From: Halichoerus grypus
Taxonomy: Eukaryota > Chordata > Mammalia > Carnivora > Phocidae
DNA: 64,000 nucleotides
Reading direction: 5' to 3'
NCBI RefSeq assembly: GCF_964656455.1
Contig: NC_135715.1
Location: 147,367,935 to 147,431,934 of the forward strand
Shown: positions 34,965-46,629 of the stretch, one piece after another
How the letters are laid out: the number at the start of each line of letters is the position of its first letter
How positions within the stretch are numbered: position 1 is the first letter of the stretch
The notes under the pieces: generated by a model
What the model saw: only the letters and a program-made list of their open reading frames with translations
Databases searched by the model: none
Told to the model about the DNA's origin: nothing
Program-made: the position numbers and the translations under genes

Positions 34965-35164
34965 TTTTTTTTTTTTTAAGATTTTATTTATTTGACACCG
35001 AGAGAGAGAGAGAGAGAGAGGGCACAAGCAGGGGGAGAAGCAGGCAGAGGGAGAAGCAGGCTCCTGGCTCAGCAGGGAGCCCGATGCGGGGCTCGATCCC
35101 AGGACCCTGGGATCATGACCTGAGCCGAAGGCAGACGCCTAAGGAAGAGCCACCCAGGCGCCCC
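34965..35164 (-). mobile_element. SINEC copy inserted in the younger L1
   Basis: Flanked by an imperfect duplication (TGTGTATCACTT / TGTGTCTCACTT) beside an expanded (GT)n run at 34942-34958. Confidence 0.9.
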
Positions 35165-35171
35165 CTGTGTC

Positions 35172-35393
35172 TCACTTCTTTATCCATTCATCAGTCAAGG
35201 GACATGTGGGCTCTTTCCATAATTTGGCTATTGGTGATAATGCTGCTATAAACAATGAGGTGCATGTATCCCTTCGAATTAGTATTTTTGTATTCTTTGG
35301 GTAAATACCTAGTAGTAAAATTGCTGGATCATAGGGTAGTTCTGTTTTTAACTTTTTGAGGAACCTCAATACTGTTTTCCAGAGTGGCTGCAC
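35172..35393 (-). pseudogene. L1 ORF2p C-terminal relic
   Basis: A 73-residue minus frame with the L1 ORF2 C-terminal series '[20 protein letters not shown]', 'DPAILLLGIYPKNTK', 'CPLTDEWIKK'. It is well preserved but cut off at the 5' side, so it is not functional alone. Confidence 0.88.
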
Positions 35394-35691
35394 CAGTTTG
35401 CATTCACACCAACAGTGCAGGAGGGTTTCTTTTTCTCCACACTCTCACCAACACCTGTTGTTTCCTGTGTTGTTGATTTTAACCATTCTGACAGGTATAA
35501 GGTGAAATTTCATTGTTGTTTTGATTTGTATTTCCCCAGTGATCAGTAATGTTGAGCATCTTTTCATGTATCTATTGGCATCTGTATGTCTTCTTTGGAG
35601 AAATGTCTAGTCATGTCTTCTGCCCATTTTTTAAGTGGATTATTCATTTTGGGGGTGTTTAGTTGTGTAAGATCTTTATAGATTTTGAATA

Positions 35692-35949
35692 CTAACCCTT
35701 TATCAGATATGTCATTTGCAAATATTTTCTCTCATTCTGTAGGTTGCCTTTGAGTTTTGTTGATTGTTTCTTCACTGTGCAGAAGGTTTTTATTTTAGTA
35801 TGGTCCCAATAGTTTATTTTTGTTTTTGTTTCCCTTGCCTCAGGAGACATATCTAGAAGGAAGTTGCTATGGCTGATGTCAAAGAGGTTACTGCCTGTGT
35901 TCTCCTCTAGGATATTTATGGTTTCTTGTCTCACATTTGGTTCTTTCAT
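35692..35949 (-). pseudogene. L1 ORF2p relic, segment before the C-terminus
   Basis: An 85-residue minus frame with 'EPNVRQETINILEENTGSNL' and 'NFLLDMSPEARETKTKINYW', typical of L1 ORF2p between the reverse transcriptase and the C-terminal segment. A frame break separates it from the 35172-35393 piece of the same L1. Confidence 0.88.
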
Positions 35950-36544
35950 CCATTTTGAATTTATTTTTGTGTATGGTGTAAGAAAAGTGGTCCAATTTCA
36001 TTCTTTTGCATGTTGCTGTCCATCTTAAAACTTTCAAATATAATACACAGCAGTGTTAACTATAGTCAACATGTTGTACATTAAATCCCTAGTACTTATT
36101 TATCTTCTACTGGAAATTTGTACTTTTTAACCACTTTTATCCAATCTCTCCATCCCCATCTTCACATCTGGTAACAAGACATCTGACCTCTTTTTCAATG
36201 AGTTGGGTTGGTTGGTTTGTTTGTTTGTTTTTAGATACCACATGTAAGTGAGATCATATAGTATTTGTCTTCCTCTGACTTATTTCTCTTACCATAATGC
36301 CCCCAAGGTCCATCCGTGTTGTCACAACATTATCATTTCTTTAGTCAAATAACTCAAAATGTTAATTCTTACCTTTCTTGATCCTGAGTTAAAATAGTAA
36401 AATAGGAATAAAATAGTCCTCAGTTGTGAGGCTAAAATACGGTATTATATGTAAAGAATGTAGCTTGGTACGTAGGTACTTAGTACTTGCTACCAAGTAC
36501 TTAGTACATAAGTGCTGAGGAATTGATAGCTATTATGTTATTGT

Positions 36545-36885
36545 ATTGTAATTTTGTATGTCTTATCTACCTGTTCCTACTTTGTGAAGTATTCTCTTGC
36601 TCTTCTCTAGTCTTCCAATCTCCACATTCCTAAATCCTTCCTAACCTTGAATATTCTGAAGACACATTCCCTTGAAATCACCTTTGATTCCCCCAAATTG
36701 GTGGTCTAAAATTCACATTCCAATCTTTCTACTTTATTAATGTATATATCTTTGCTTCCATAATAGAGTATTATTTGCTTGAAGACAGGAACTCTCATTA
36801 ATTTTAGTGCTCCCCCCTCCAGTGCTGTGCTTTTAGGCAATGAATATTTATTCATTATTAAAATTTTTATCATTAAAGTGCTCAT
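36545..36885 (+). repeat. Probable L2 3' end, right part of the interrupted L2
   Basis: 'TTTGATTCCCCCAAATTGG' and 'CTTGAAGACAGGAACTCTCA' resemble the L2 3' end. The segment between 36390 and 36545 looks like a MIR 3' half. Confidence 0.5.
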
Positions 36886-36986
36886 TCCTTTGTTAATAGT
36901 CTCTGAGACCTATGGTTTTACATTTGTCAAATATGGCACATCCATACAATGAAGTACTATGCAGCTGTTTAAAAGAATGAGGTAGA

Positions 36987-37079
36987 GGGGCACCAGGCTG
37001 GCTCATTCAATAGAGTCTTGAGTTCAAGCCCCATGCTGGGTGTAGAGATTACTTAAAAATAAAATCTTAAAAAAAAAAA
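36987..37079 (+). mobile_element. Short SINEC variant (about 93 bp)
   Basis: TSD AAAGAATGAGGTAGA / AAAGAATGAAGTAGA at about 36972-36986 and 37081-37095. The body jumps from the head to 'CATGCTGGGTGTAGAGATTA', with no CT-rich middle. Confidence 0.88.
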
Positions 37080-37339
37080 AAAAGAATGAAGTAGATTTTT
37101 CCACATACTGACATGGAAAGAGGACCACGATACTATGTTGACTATTAAAAAAGAAAGGCAAGTATGAGAACTCTATTGAAAAGTGTGTATAGGTGTGTGT
37201 GTGTATCTTGTTAAATAGAAAAGGTGTTGAAGCTATATACCTGTTAACAGTAGTTGTCTTTGTATTATGGTATTTATGTAGTATAATCATAGTAGGGAGG
37301 AAGTGTAGTTACAGAGGCCCTTGACTTTCAGATTTGTGT

Positions 37340-38575
37340 CTGTGTGTATATAGCAAAAAAACCCCACATAACATTAAATTTACCATCTTAACCGTTTTTA
37401 ATTGTAACAGCTCAGTGGTATTAAGTATATTCACATTGTTGTTCAACAAATCTCTAGAACTTTTTCATCTTGCAAAACTGAAACATTAATTTCCCCTTTC
37501 TCCTTTTCCCTGACCCAAGCCCTGGGAAGCTACCTTTCTACTTTCTGTTTCTATGATTTTGGCTACTTCTGATACTTCTTATGAGTGGAATTATACAGTA
37601 AATGATCTTTTTCTGACTGGCTTATTTCTCTTAGCTTAACGTCCTCCAGGTTCATCACTGTTGTAGCATGTGACAGTATTTTCTTCTCTTTAAAGGCTGT
37701 ATCATATTCCGTTGTATGTATATACCATTACTGTTGCTTTGTAGCATATCTTGAAGTAAGGAGGTGTGACGACTCCAACTTTGTTCTTTTAGATTGTTTC
37801 AGCTAGTCAGGGTCCCCTGGGATTACATGTAAATTTTAGGTTTTTTTCTATTTCTTCAAAGGATATTGTTGGGATTTTGATAAGGATTTCCTAAATCTGC
37901 AGATTCTTTGGGTAGTATGGTCATTTTAACAATGGTAAGTCTTCCAAAGTTTTCCACTTTTTTGCTATCTCCTTCAATTTATTTTAGCAATGTTTTATAG
38001 TTTTTCGCTATATAAGTCTTTCTCCCTCTTAAGTTTATTCCTAAGATTTTATCCTTTTCGATGCTCTTATAAATGGGACTTTTTCTTAATTTCCTCTTCA
38101 GATTGGTCATCATTAGTGTATAGAAATGCAACTGAATTTTGCATGTTGATTTTGTATCCTACAACTTTGCTAAAATAGTTTTTTAGTTTTAACAATTTTT
38201 TGTGTGAAATATTTAGGATTTTCTACATATACATGCATTTCTACATGTCATCTGAGAACAGAGATACTTCCTGCTTTACAATTTTACAAATTTACAATTT
38301 GGATTCCTTTTATTTATTTTTCTTGTCTAATTGCCCTGGCTAGACATCCAGTACTATATTGAATAGTAGTGTCAAGAGTGGGCATCTTTGCCTTGTTCTT
38401 TTTAGAAGAAAAGTTTTTAGTCTTTCATGTTTGAGCATGATGTTAACTGTGAGTCTTTCATATATGGCTTTTAATATGTTGAAATATTTTCCTTTTATTC
38501 CTCATTTTTATCATGAAAGGGTATTGATTTATGTCAAATGCTTATTCTGCATCAATTGAAATAAGTATTTTCTTG
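37340..38575 (-). repeat. Antisense L1M remnant (3' UTR and ORF2 end)
   Basis: 'CCATCTTAACCGTTTTTAA' and 'CTCAGTGGTATTAAGTATAT' mark the L1M 3' UTR. Farther on, 'GGATTTCCTAAATCTGCAGA' and 'CCTTGTTCTTTTTAGAAG' mark reversed ORF2. All frames are broken. Confidence 0.75.
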
Positions 38576-38593
38576 TCTTAAAAACTATTTTCA

Positions 38594-38698
38594 GGGTGCT
38601 TGGCTGGCTCAGTCAGAAAAGTATGTGACTCTTGATCCCAGAGTCATGAGTTTGAGTCCCATGTTGGGTGTAGAGATTAAAAAAAAAAAAAAACAAAC
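38594..38698 (+). mobile_element. Short SINEC variant (about 105 bp)
   Basis: TSD AAAACTATTTTCA / AAACCCTATTTTCA at 38581-38593 and about 38700-38713. Same shortened body as the 36987 copy, ending 'CATGTTGGGTGTAGAGATTA'. Confidence 0.87.
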
Positions 38699-39029
38699 AA
38701 AACCCTATTTTCACATCATATCAATAGGTTAAGTGGCACAAAGTTTCCTTTTTATGAGACTATGCCTAAATTCCTAAAATATTTATAAAGTATGTATATA
38801 AATGAATATTTAGATTTATATTTTATTATAAATGCATTATAATTATAAAAACAAGATATTAGAATTGTTTACTGGATACTTAAAGGTACTGTGAAGGATT
38901 TTTTTAACCTATTTGCATTTTTTTAATTACTAAATTTAGATGTGATTTTCCTCTACTTGGGGTTCAAACCCTGTAGAGTTGAGAAGGAACAACACTCACA
39001 TGATAACACTCACATGTAGAAGCAGTAGT

Positions 39030-39470
39030 AGTAATGATGATGATGATAGCACTTTATATCTATTGAGCACTTACTGTATACCAGGCATTCTGCTAAATTC
39101 TTTGCATGCTAATCTCATGTATTCCTCACAAGAACTCTGTGAGCTGAGTACTCTTATCCCTCTGTTCCATAAAAAGCAAATGAGTCTCAGAGAGGTTAAG
39201 AAAATGTCCCTGGGGCGCCTGGGTAGCAGAGTCAGTTGAGCATCCAACTCCTGGTTTCAGCTGAGGTCATGATCTCAGGGTCCTGAGAGGAGCCCCGTGC
39301 TCAGTGGGGAGTCTGCTTGAGATTCTCTCTCCCTGTCCCTCTACTGCTCCCAATCATGCTCTCTCTCTCTCTCTCTCTCAAATAAATAAATAAATCTTAA
39401 AAAAAAAAAAAAAAGAAAATTTCCCAAGGTCAAATAGCCACTAAGTGTCAGAAGCAGAATTAAATATCAG
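39030..39470 (-). repeat. MIR remnant split by a SINEC
   Basis: Reversed MIR blocks 'TTGAGCACTTACTGTATACC' and 'GAGTCTCAGAGAGGTTAAG' on the left continue after the SINE as 'TTTCCCAAGGTCAAATAGCC'. Confidence 0.75.
39211..39411 (+). mobile_element. SINEC copy inserted in a MIR
   Basis: TSD AAGAAAATGTCCC / AAGAAAATTTCCC at 39198-39210 and about 39412-39424. Expanded CT run at about 39358-39380. Confidence 0.93.
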
Positions 39471-39479
39471 TCAGCCTTT

Positions 39480-42400
39480 TGGACATTATTTTATGAATAC
39501 TTCTTTATTTTTAACCTCAGCTAGTATACTATGGGGCTATTGTGATTATCAAGATAAAAGTCAACATTACTGTGATTTAATTAGAAGAATATCTGAGTCT
39601 ATTCAACTACTCACTTCTGGACAGTGGATCTGCAAGATGAATTAATTGGGCCAAAGCACAGCAGATCCATTCAGAATGAATACTGAACCCTGGAACCCAA
39701 ATGATGATGCAATGATACCAGTGAACTTCGAAGGCAAAATCTTAGCCATTTAATGAATCCATTCGTTCCATTTTTTGGATCTAGTCATTCCCTTCTTTTC
39801 AGTGTAACATTATCCTCACAATCATCTTTATAACTAGAACTTTTTAATCAGAATGACCAAAACATCCCCATTAATAATGTGCTCTTGTTATATATAGCAT
39901 TAACTGCTCAGTAATTCACTTGAAATCATTAGAGGAGGAGGAATCAGTATAGAAACTGACCATCTGGGTGCTGTGTTTACTTAGCAATGACTAGTTCAGT
40001 CAAGCTTGGAGGGAAAAAAAATAAGTCACATCCCCACAATTTTGTTCCTTTGTTAAGCATCTCAACTTTTTCATTTATTCAACAAACACTTGCTGTGCAG
40101 GTACCATGTCCGAGCACTTTACTAGGCTTTAGGGATAACAGAAGTTAAATTAAACAAAACAAAACTCTTCACAAGGCACTAGTCCACTGGGGAAGATGGA
40201 AAATAAATGGATGAATTTAATAATAGTGTCACAGAGATATGCACGTGTGCTCTGAGAGTGTGTGAAAGGAACACCTAACTCAAAACAGGGAGGACCAAGA
40301 AGGTATCCCACAGAAAATAATACTTTAACTAAATCTTGAAGTGCAGAGGGACAGAAACATGAGTAAGTAGGGCTCATAGTTCAGTTTAATCAGAGGAGAG
40401 GTGGAGTCATGAGAGATCTCTGATTTCATGGCTGGAAACATTCTAGGCATAAGAAAAATCATAGGTTAAAAAAAACAAAAACAAAAAAACCACATAGTTA
40501 AGATGTAGGGTCTTAAAAATCCAAAAGCAAGTTTTCACAGTCAAATGACATTGCCAAAAGTAAAAGAATATTCTAGGTTTGGTATTTTTTTCCAAAATAA
40601 TCAAATTCTTGGATTCTTCTAAGGCTGTTAATGACTTAAGTCAATCTAGTACTGCTGACCTTTAGTTAAGGCCAGAAAGTAAGATTTGAAGTCCTGAGTT
40701 AGCTTGTGCAGGAGAATGAAGACTGCAGAAAGCTCGTTCCTGAGATGGTTTGAGAAAGAGGACACACAGCAAAGAGTTAATCAGCTTGTTTCTTAAAATG
40801 GCTAAAAAGGCCTTGCTGCTTACTGAGTCCTGAATGTGACCAGAGATGGTGACCTTAAGCAGTCAGTTTCATCAAACCCAAGCAGTAGCCACGTTAATTC
40901 TACTTGACTATATTACACCATCAAAAAGGGTCAGATTCTGATCTCCAAAATGAGGACTTTTCCCCTTCCTTCCATATCCCGCCCACTCTAGCTTCCTCCA
41001 GTCCTTAATGAATTACTCAGCAATAGCTTTTAAACATAGTTGTTATTAATGTTTCAGTCTAATATGTTATAATTCAGTAGACATTAACCCATTTATAAAG
41101 CATAAATTAGATTTGATTTAACTACATTGATCAAATTCTCTTATATTTATTGAATTAGATGACCCAGAAAAAAGAATTAAACAGAACTGTCCAATTAACT
41201 TGATAAATGAAAATTTTGAAACAATGTCCAGTGTGAAAATACAAAATTTATTCTTGAGTTATTTCATATATTCAACATTAAAATGAAAAAATTCTTATTT
41301 CCAGAGTTGACTTCAATTTCAAGTTAATTTCTATCAACTGTGAAGGTCTTTCAACCATTACCTTAGGTTTTTCTTTCTAAAAAAATAGTAAAGTAACGTG
41401 AGAGCTTCATATTTCCCACTAAATTGGAAGGTATTATTATAAAAATGTTTTGGCGTCCCATGTTTGAACATAAAAGACATGTTTCTCTCTCCTTACATTC
41501 CTCCACCTTGTCCACCATACTTAAGCACAGACCACAAACTGACAAAGTTTGTGGATAACTGGATAAAGAAGAAAGAATAAGATTACCTGGTAGTCATGAT
41601 TTCTCACTTCTTAGGGTCCCTGAAAACTGCCTCATGCCTGAACACATTCACAACAATCATAGGTGCCTCACCCAATCTCCAGAAACCATATAAGCAAGGC
41701 ATGGTAACCCCCACTAATAAGGGTTTCTTGAATCTGGGCCCTCAGAAGCCCAGAGTGGATTGAAGAATACAAAAGGGCAGGCATAAGGGCCCTCTTGGCG
41801 TCAGAAGTGAAAATTCATAGCCAATGTGTCATCCCTCTCCTCCCCCAGCTGTGTTGTAGTTTTATTTGCCAAGTGGTTTTCCCATCCATGTACAGACACT
41901 GCTGCATATGTGTATTAAAAGGTGTGGCTAATTTGGACTTGAATACACTTTTTCTTGGAATATCTTAACTGTATGATATAACACCATGAACAACTTCCTT
42001 GTTATATAAAAGGAAAGCATGGTAGCACACTGGTGGCCCTAAATGGAGATTGGCTGCTATTACAAATTCTTGAGAGAGTGCACAAAAAAAATGTTGTATA
42101 GATTAAAAACTTGTTTTAATTGGCACAGCACAAAATGTTAATGGGAGTGAGGACATTTTCAACAACAAATGAACTAAACATTGGATCTAACAGGAAAAGT
42201 AGATACCAAACTGACATGGCTAGAGTATCAACAATAAACCTTGTAGGGCAGCTCTCCCAATGAAAACCCCAAATGATGATTTTTTAAAAATATATGTTTT
42301 CATAAGGATTATTGGAAAATTTTTGTGTCCATTTGTCCATATCTTAGTACTGGGAATATGTAAAGTATTTTGGCATAGAGTCAAAGAATAGCAATAAAAG

Positions 42401-43299
42401 TAATTTGTGTGCAAGACAGATTAATTGAGAAGACACTTAAAGGATTAATTGTAGGTTGGTCATGCAAAGGATTTTGAAAGAATACCCTGCCCTTATTTCA
42501 GGTCTACTCCATGAAGGAGGTGAGCTGGCCAATTTAAATGCCTGCTTTGTGCCCAGGATATAGCTCATCCCAAACAGCCTTTGCATTGCCTGGGAACTCA
42601 CAAAAGAAGGGGCCCCTCGAGGATTTCTAGAGGCTATGGACTAGTTTGAGTACACCATGCTCTTTTTGTACATAGTATCCAACAGAGTTCAAAGCACAAA
42701 TAGGCACTTAATAAATAATGTTACTTGAGTGACTTAACCTGATACCTTACGGTAGTTTGAAGTTAATTTCTCTTGGGACAGATATCAAATTATCCTCCTC
42801 TAAATGTTTCTCATGTGATACACTTTAAGCCACAATATAACAGTGAATAATCATAATTTCTTAGACATAACACTATTCAAAAATTCTTGTCCACTAAAAA
42901 GCAAGTTCAGGGGGACTCTTAAACCAACTCTTTCCTTAGATACTAAATTTGACTGCATCTGATAAAAAACAGATGAGCTGATTTTTCTATTTGTGGTTAA
43001 TTCATATCTTTCTCCCTCATAGAATGAGTTCCAAGAAATAGGTGGGTTATTGTCCCTATATGCAGTAACATTTTACCAATCTTTAATTCATTAAAAGTGC
43101 TGACGGAAAATTTCTTCTGTTCCTCATATTTTTACAAAAGCCTGAGTTACAAGATTTTAAGCTCAATGGTAAGAACACAGCCACATATTATCACCCTTGA
43201 CATTTGCAGACTGAAAAGAATTTTTTTCTCCACTTGGTTTTTGGCTTCACTCACTGACTCAATAAATAGTACTTATTTATTGTAGAAAGATTTAAAGAC
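39480..43299. other. Largely repeat-poor intergenic block
   Basis: Contains a probable L2 3' end on the minus strand at about 40070-40200 ('CATTTATTCAACAAACACTT'). Otherwise no gene or clear repeat over nearly 4 kb. Candidate conserved non-coding segments lie near 39480-39860. Confidence 0.45.
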
Positions 43300-43530
43300 C
43301 AAACCCAGCATGGTGAAAATGGCAAAAGGATAGGTTTTGGAGTAACATAGCCCTAGTCACAAGTGCTCACTACTCCCCTTAATAGCCAGATGACCTTAAC
43401 CTTATGCCCTTCCTCATCTGTAGAGTGTGGAAGAAAATGTTTGCTCTGGGGATGCTGAGTTTTAAAGAAGAAAATGCATGTGAAGCACTTAGCACAAGGC
43501 CTAACAATTTATAACTGTCAGCTCCCTTCC
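43300..43530 (+). repeat. MIR SINE remnant
   Basis: 'GGTTTTGGAGTAACATAG', then 'CCTCATCTGTAGAGTGTGGA', then 'GTGAAGCACTTAGCACAAGG' follow MIR order. Confidence 0.65.
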
Positions 43531-43964
43531 CTTTGTCTCCTTCCCCTGTCTTTTCTCTTTTCTCATGTTGTACAACATAATAATGTCTTAGAAGAAAAGA
43601 TTAAGCAATACATTTCTCCATCCTTTATTTACACAAATTCAATTTTCTTTTTGCTAATACTCATCATTATGCAATTTTACCACATTAAAATATGAACAAT
43701 AATAAATTACGATTAAACTATACTAATGATAATGATATTTTTCACATCCAATGCCTTCCAAGTTGTTTGCCAGAAATGGTAATAAGCTCTAAAGGGCATG
43801 GCTGCCTCATATAACAGTCCAAGGTTACGGCTGTCATTAGGCAAGGCTTGATCTAGATGCTCAAAAGATATCATCAAGAACATGGTTTTGAAGTTTTAAC
43901 TTAATCTACAGGTGAGGTCCTCTCCTGGTGGCCATGATACTGCAAGAGAGAGGGAAATTTTTTG

Positions 43965-45130
43965 AGGGAGATACAGAAGGCAAGAAGGGATGAGCAGACA
44001 TTTGAGCAGATTATCTGGAGGAAGGATATTCCAGGCAGAGGGAAATCCAATGCAAAAGTAATGGAGGGAGGAATATATTTGGTATAGCTGGGAAACAGCA
44101 AGGAGGCTAATGTGCTGAAGTATAGAGTGAACTACACAGAGAGTGATAAGAGATGAAATCAGAGGAGCACAAGGCCGATTAATCTAACCTTTTGCCCTGA
44201 GTAAGATGTACAGCCCTTGGATTTAGAACAAAAGAGAGACGTGATCTGACTTACATTTTAAGAGGAGCACTTTGGTTGCTGTGTTGAACTAGACCAAAGG
44301 GAGATAAGAGAAAGCAGGGAGACTGGTCAGTAAATTTGCAATAGAGTAGGTGGAAGGTGATGATTGTACCTTGGGCAAGGATATAGTGATGAGAATGGGA
44401 AGAGTTGGGTCCTGAATATATTTTGAAGGTAGAACCACCAAAATTTTCTCATAGACTAGATGACGAATATGATAGGAAGTAATTGATGTTTGGAAAAGTC
44501 TACAGGAGGGGGAACCCAAAAGAGAAAAATTGGAAATTTGGTTTTGAATATGTAACATTTATGATGCCTATTAGACAGCTAGCAAGTTTCTAGCTGATTA
44601 TATAAAAAGTTCTTACTCTGTTCCAGATACAGATTTAAGTGCCTTGTAGATATTAACTTACTTAATTCTCCCCACAGCCCCATAAATTGGGTGTTATGAA
44701 TTGAGACATTCTCAGTTATCCATAGTAATTGAAACCATGAGTCTTGATGAAATCACCAAGAGAGTAAGTATAGATACAGAAAAGAAGACCAAAGTGAGCT
44801 CAGCCCACTCCAGTGATTAGCATTTAGGAATAGGAGGGAAAACTAGTAAAGGAGATTAAGAAAGAGTGGCCCATAAGGAAGGAGGAGAATATTAAACCCA
44901 GGAGCCAAGTGAAGTAAGTCTATCAAAAAAACTGAAATGATCACTGTGTCAAAAGCTACTCATATTTCAAGGAAGATGAGGACTGAGAACTCATCACATT
45001 TTGGTGCAGTAGTGAGGGCAAAAGCTTGGTGCGAATAGATTCCAGAGAAGGGAAGAGGGGAAATAGTGAGCACAGGCAGCTCTTTTAAGGCATTTTCCTC
45101 TAAAAGGGAGCAGATAAGTGAGGTGGCAGC
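43965..45130 (-). repeat. L2 LINE remnant, reverse transcriptase region
   Basis: About 1.2 kb matching the reversed L2 coding series: 'ATATTCCAGGCAGAGGGAAA', 'GACGTGATCTGACTTACATT', 'GCACTTTGGTTGCTGTG', 'ATATATTTTGAAGGTAGAAC' and 'GTGTCAAAAGCTACTCAT'. The frame is decayed. Confidence 0.8.
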
Positions 45131-45195
45131 TGGAAGGGAATGTGAGGTCCAGGGAGGTTCTTTGTTTTGTTTCTATTTGTTTTGTTTTTGTTTTG

Positions 45196-46620
45196 CTTTG
45201 TTTTTAAATTAACTTTATTTTTTAGATGAGCTTCCATTTATGGCAAAATTGAGCAGAAGGGCCAGAGGTTTCCCACATACCCATTGAGGACACACATATA
45301 GAGCCCTCCCAACTATCAAAACCCCACATCAGATTGGTACATTTATTACAGTTGATGAACCTATATTGACATTTCATTATCACGCTAAGTTCATAGTTTA
45401 CATTGGGGTTGCTCTTGGTATTGTACATTGTATGGGCTTAGACACATATCCACCATTATAGTGTCCTGCCTAATAGATTCACTGACCTAAACATCCTATG
45501 CTCACTTGTTCATCTTCTTCTCGCCCAAACCCTAGCAACCATTGATCCTTTTACTTTCTCCATAGTTTGACTTTTCCAGAACCAAATTCTCTAAAAATCC
45601 TCTGTACTCTGCCTATTCATATCCCCAACCTCCACCCCACCTCCCCACCCCTGAAACTGATCTTTTTATTGTCTCCATAGTTTTGCCTTTTCTTAGAAGG
45701 TCACATAGTTAGAATCATACAGTATGTAGCCTTTCCCAGTTGGCTTCTTTCACTTAGTAATATGTACTTAAAGTTCCTCCGTGTCTTTTCATGGCTCAAT
45801 AACTCATTTCTTTGTAGCGCTGAGTAATACTCCATTATCTGGATGTACCACTGAAGGACATCTTGATTGCTTCCACATTTGGGCCATTATGAATAAAGCT
45901 GCTATAAACATCTTTATGTGCAAGTTTTTGTGTGGGTATAACTTTTCCACTTATTTGAGTAAATACCAAGGAGTATAATTGCTGGATCTTATGATAAGAT
46001 ATGTTTAGTGTGGTAAGAAATAGTCAAACTGTCTTCCAAAGTATCATTTTGCATTCCTACCAGCAATGACAATTCCTATTCCTCCACATCCTCACCAGCT
46101 TTTGGTATTTGTTCTGGATTTTGACCATTCTATGAGGTGTATAGTGTCTTCTCATTATTTCAGTTCACAATTCCCTAGTGACATATGATGTTGAACATCT
46201 TTTTATATGCTTATTTGCCATCTATATTTTCTTTGATTGACTGTTCAGGTCTTTGACTCTGTTTTTAATGCAGTTCTTGATTTTCTTATAGTTGAGTTTT
46301 AAGTATTCTTTGTGTATTTTGGAAAACAGTCCTTTATCAGATATGTTTTGGAAATATTTTCTCCTACCCTGAGCCTTGTTTTCTCATTCTCTTGATATTG
46401 TCTTTTGCAAAGTAGAAGTGCTTAATTTTAATGAAGTCCACCTTACCGATTTTTTCTTTCATGAGTCATGCCTTTGGTGTTGTATCTAAAAAATCATCAC
46501 CATACCTAAGGTCACCCAGGTTTTCTCCTGTGTTATCTTCTAGGAGTTTTATGATTTTGTGTTTTACATTTTCGTCTATAATCCATTTTGAGTTAGTTTT
46601 TGCGAAGGGTGTAATTATCC
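45196..46620 (-). repeat. Antisense L1M (3' UTR and ORF2 end)
   Basis: A continuous L1MA/L1MB-like series, including 'TTAACTTTATTTTTTAGATG', 'CACTGAAGGACATCTTGATT', 'CCTTTATCAGATATGTTTTG' and 'GATCCATTTTGAG-like' text near 46580. A partial internal duplication lies at about 45467-45690. Confidence 0.85.
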
Positions 46621-46629
46621 TTTAAATGT

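Larger units (their letters stand above)
34311..36022 (-). mobile_element. Younger carnivore-type L1, 5'-truncated, inserted within the L1M
   Basis: Minus-strand ORF2 C-terminal region plus 3' UTR, with the poly(T) side at left. A 10 bp TSD, TCTTAAAACT, lies at 34301-34310 and 36023-36032. It carries two SINECs (34610-34808 and 34965-35164). Without them it is about 1.3 kb. Confidence 0.88.
34107..36326 (-). mobile_element. L1M 3' end inserted in an L2
   Basis: The left part begins TTTATTGAGGTATAACTGAC (L1M 3' end, minus orientation) and the right part has 'CTATAGTCAACATGTTGTAC'. A perfect 14 bp TSD, ACATTATCATTTCT, lies at 34093-34106 and 36327-36340. Interrupted by a younger L1 at 34311-36022. 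Confidence 0.85.

Noticed and set aside
41560..42120. Block with 'TATTAAAAGG'-like TATA text that might be an LTR or promoter
   Set aside because: No terminal repeats, TSD or downstream reading frame support it.
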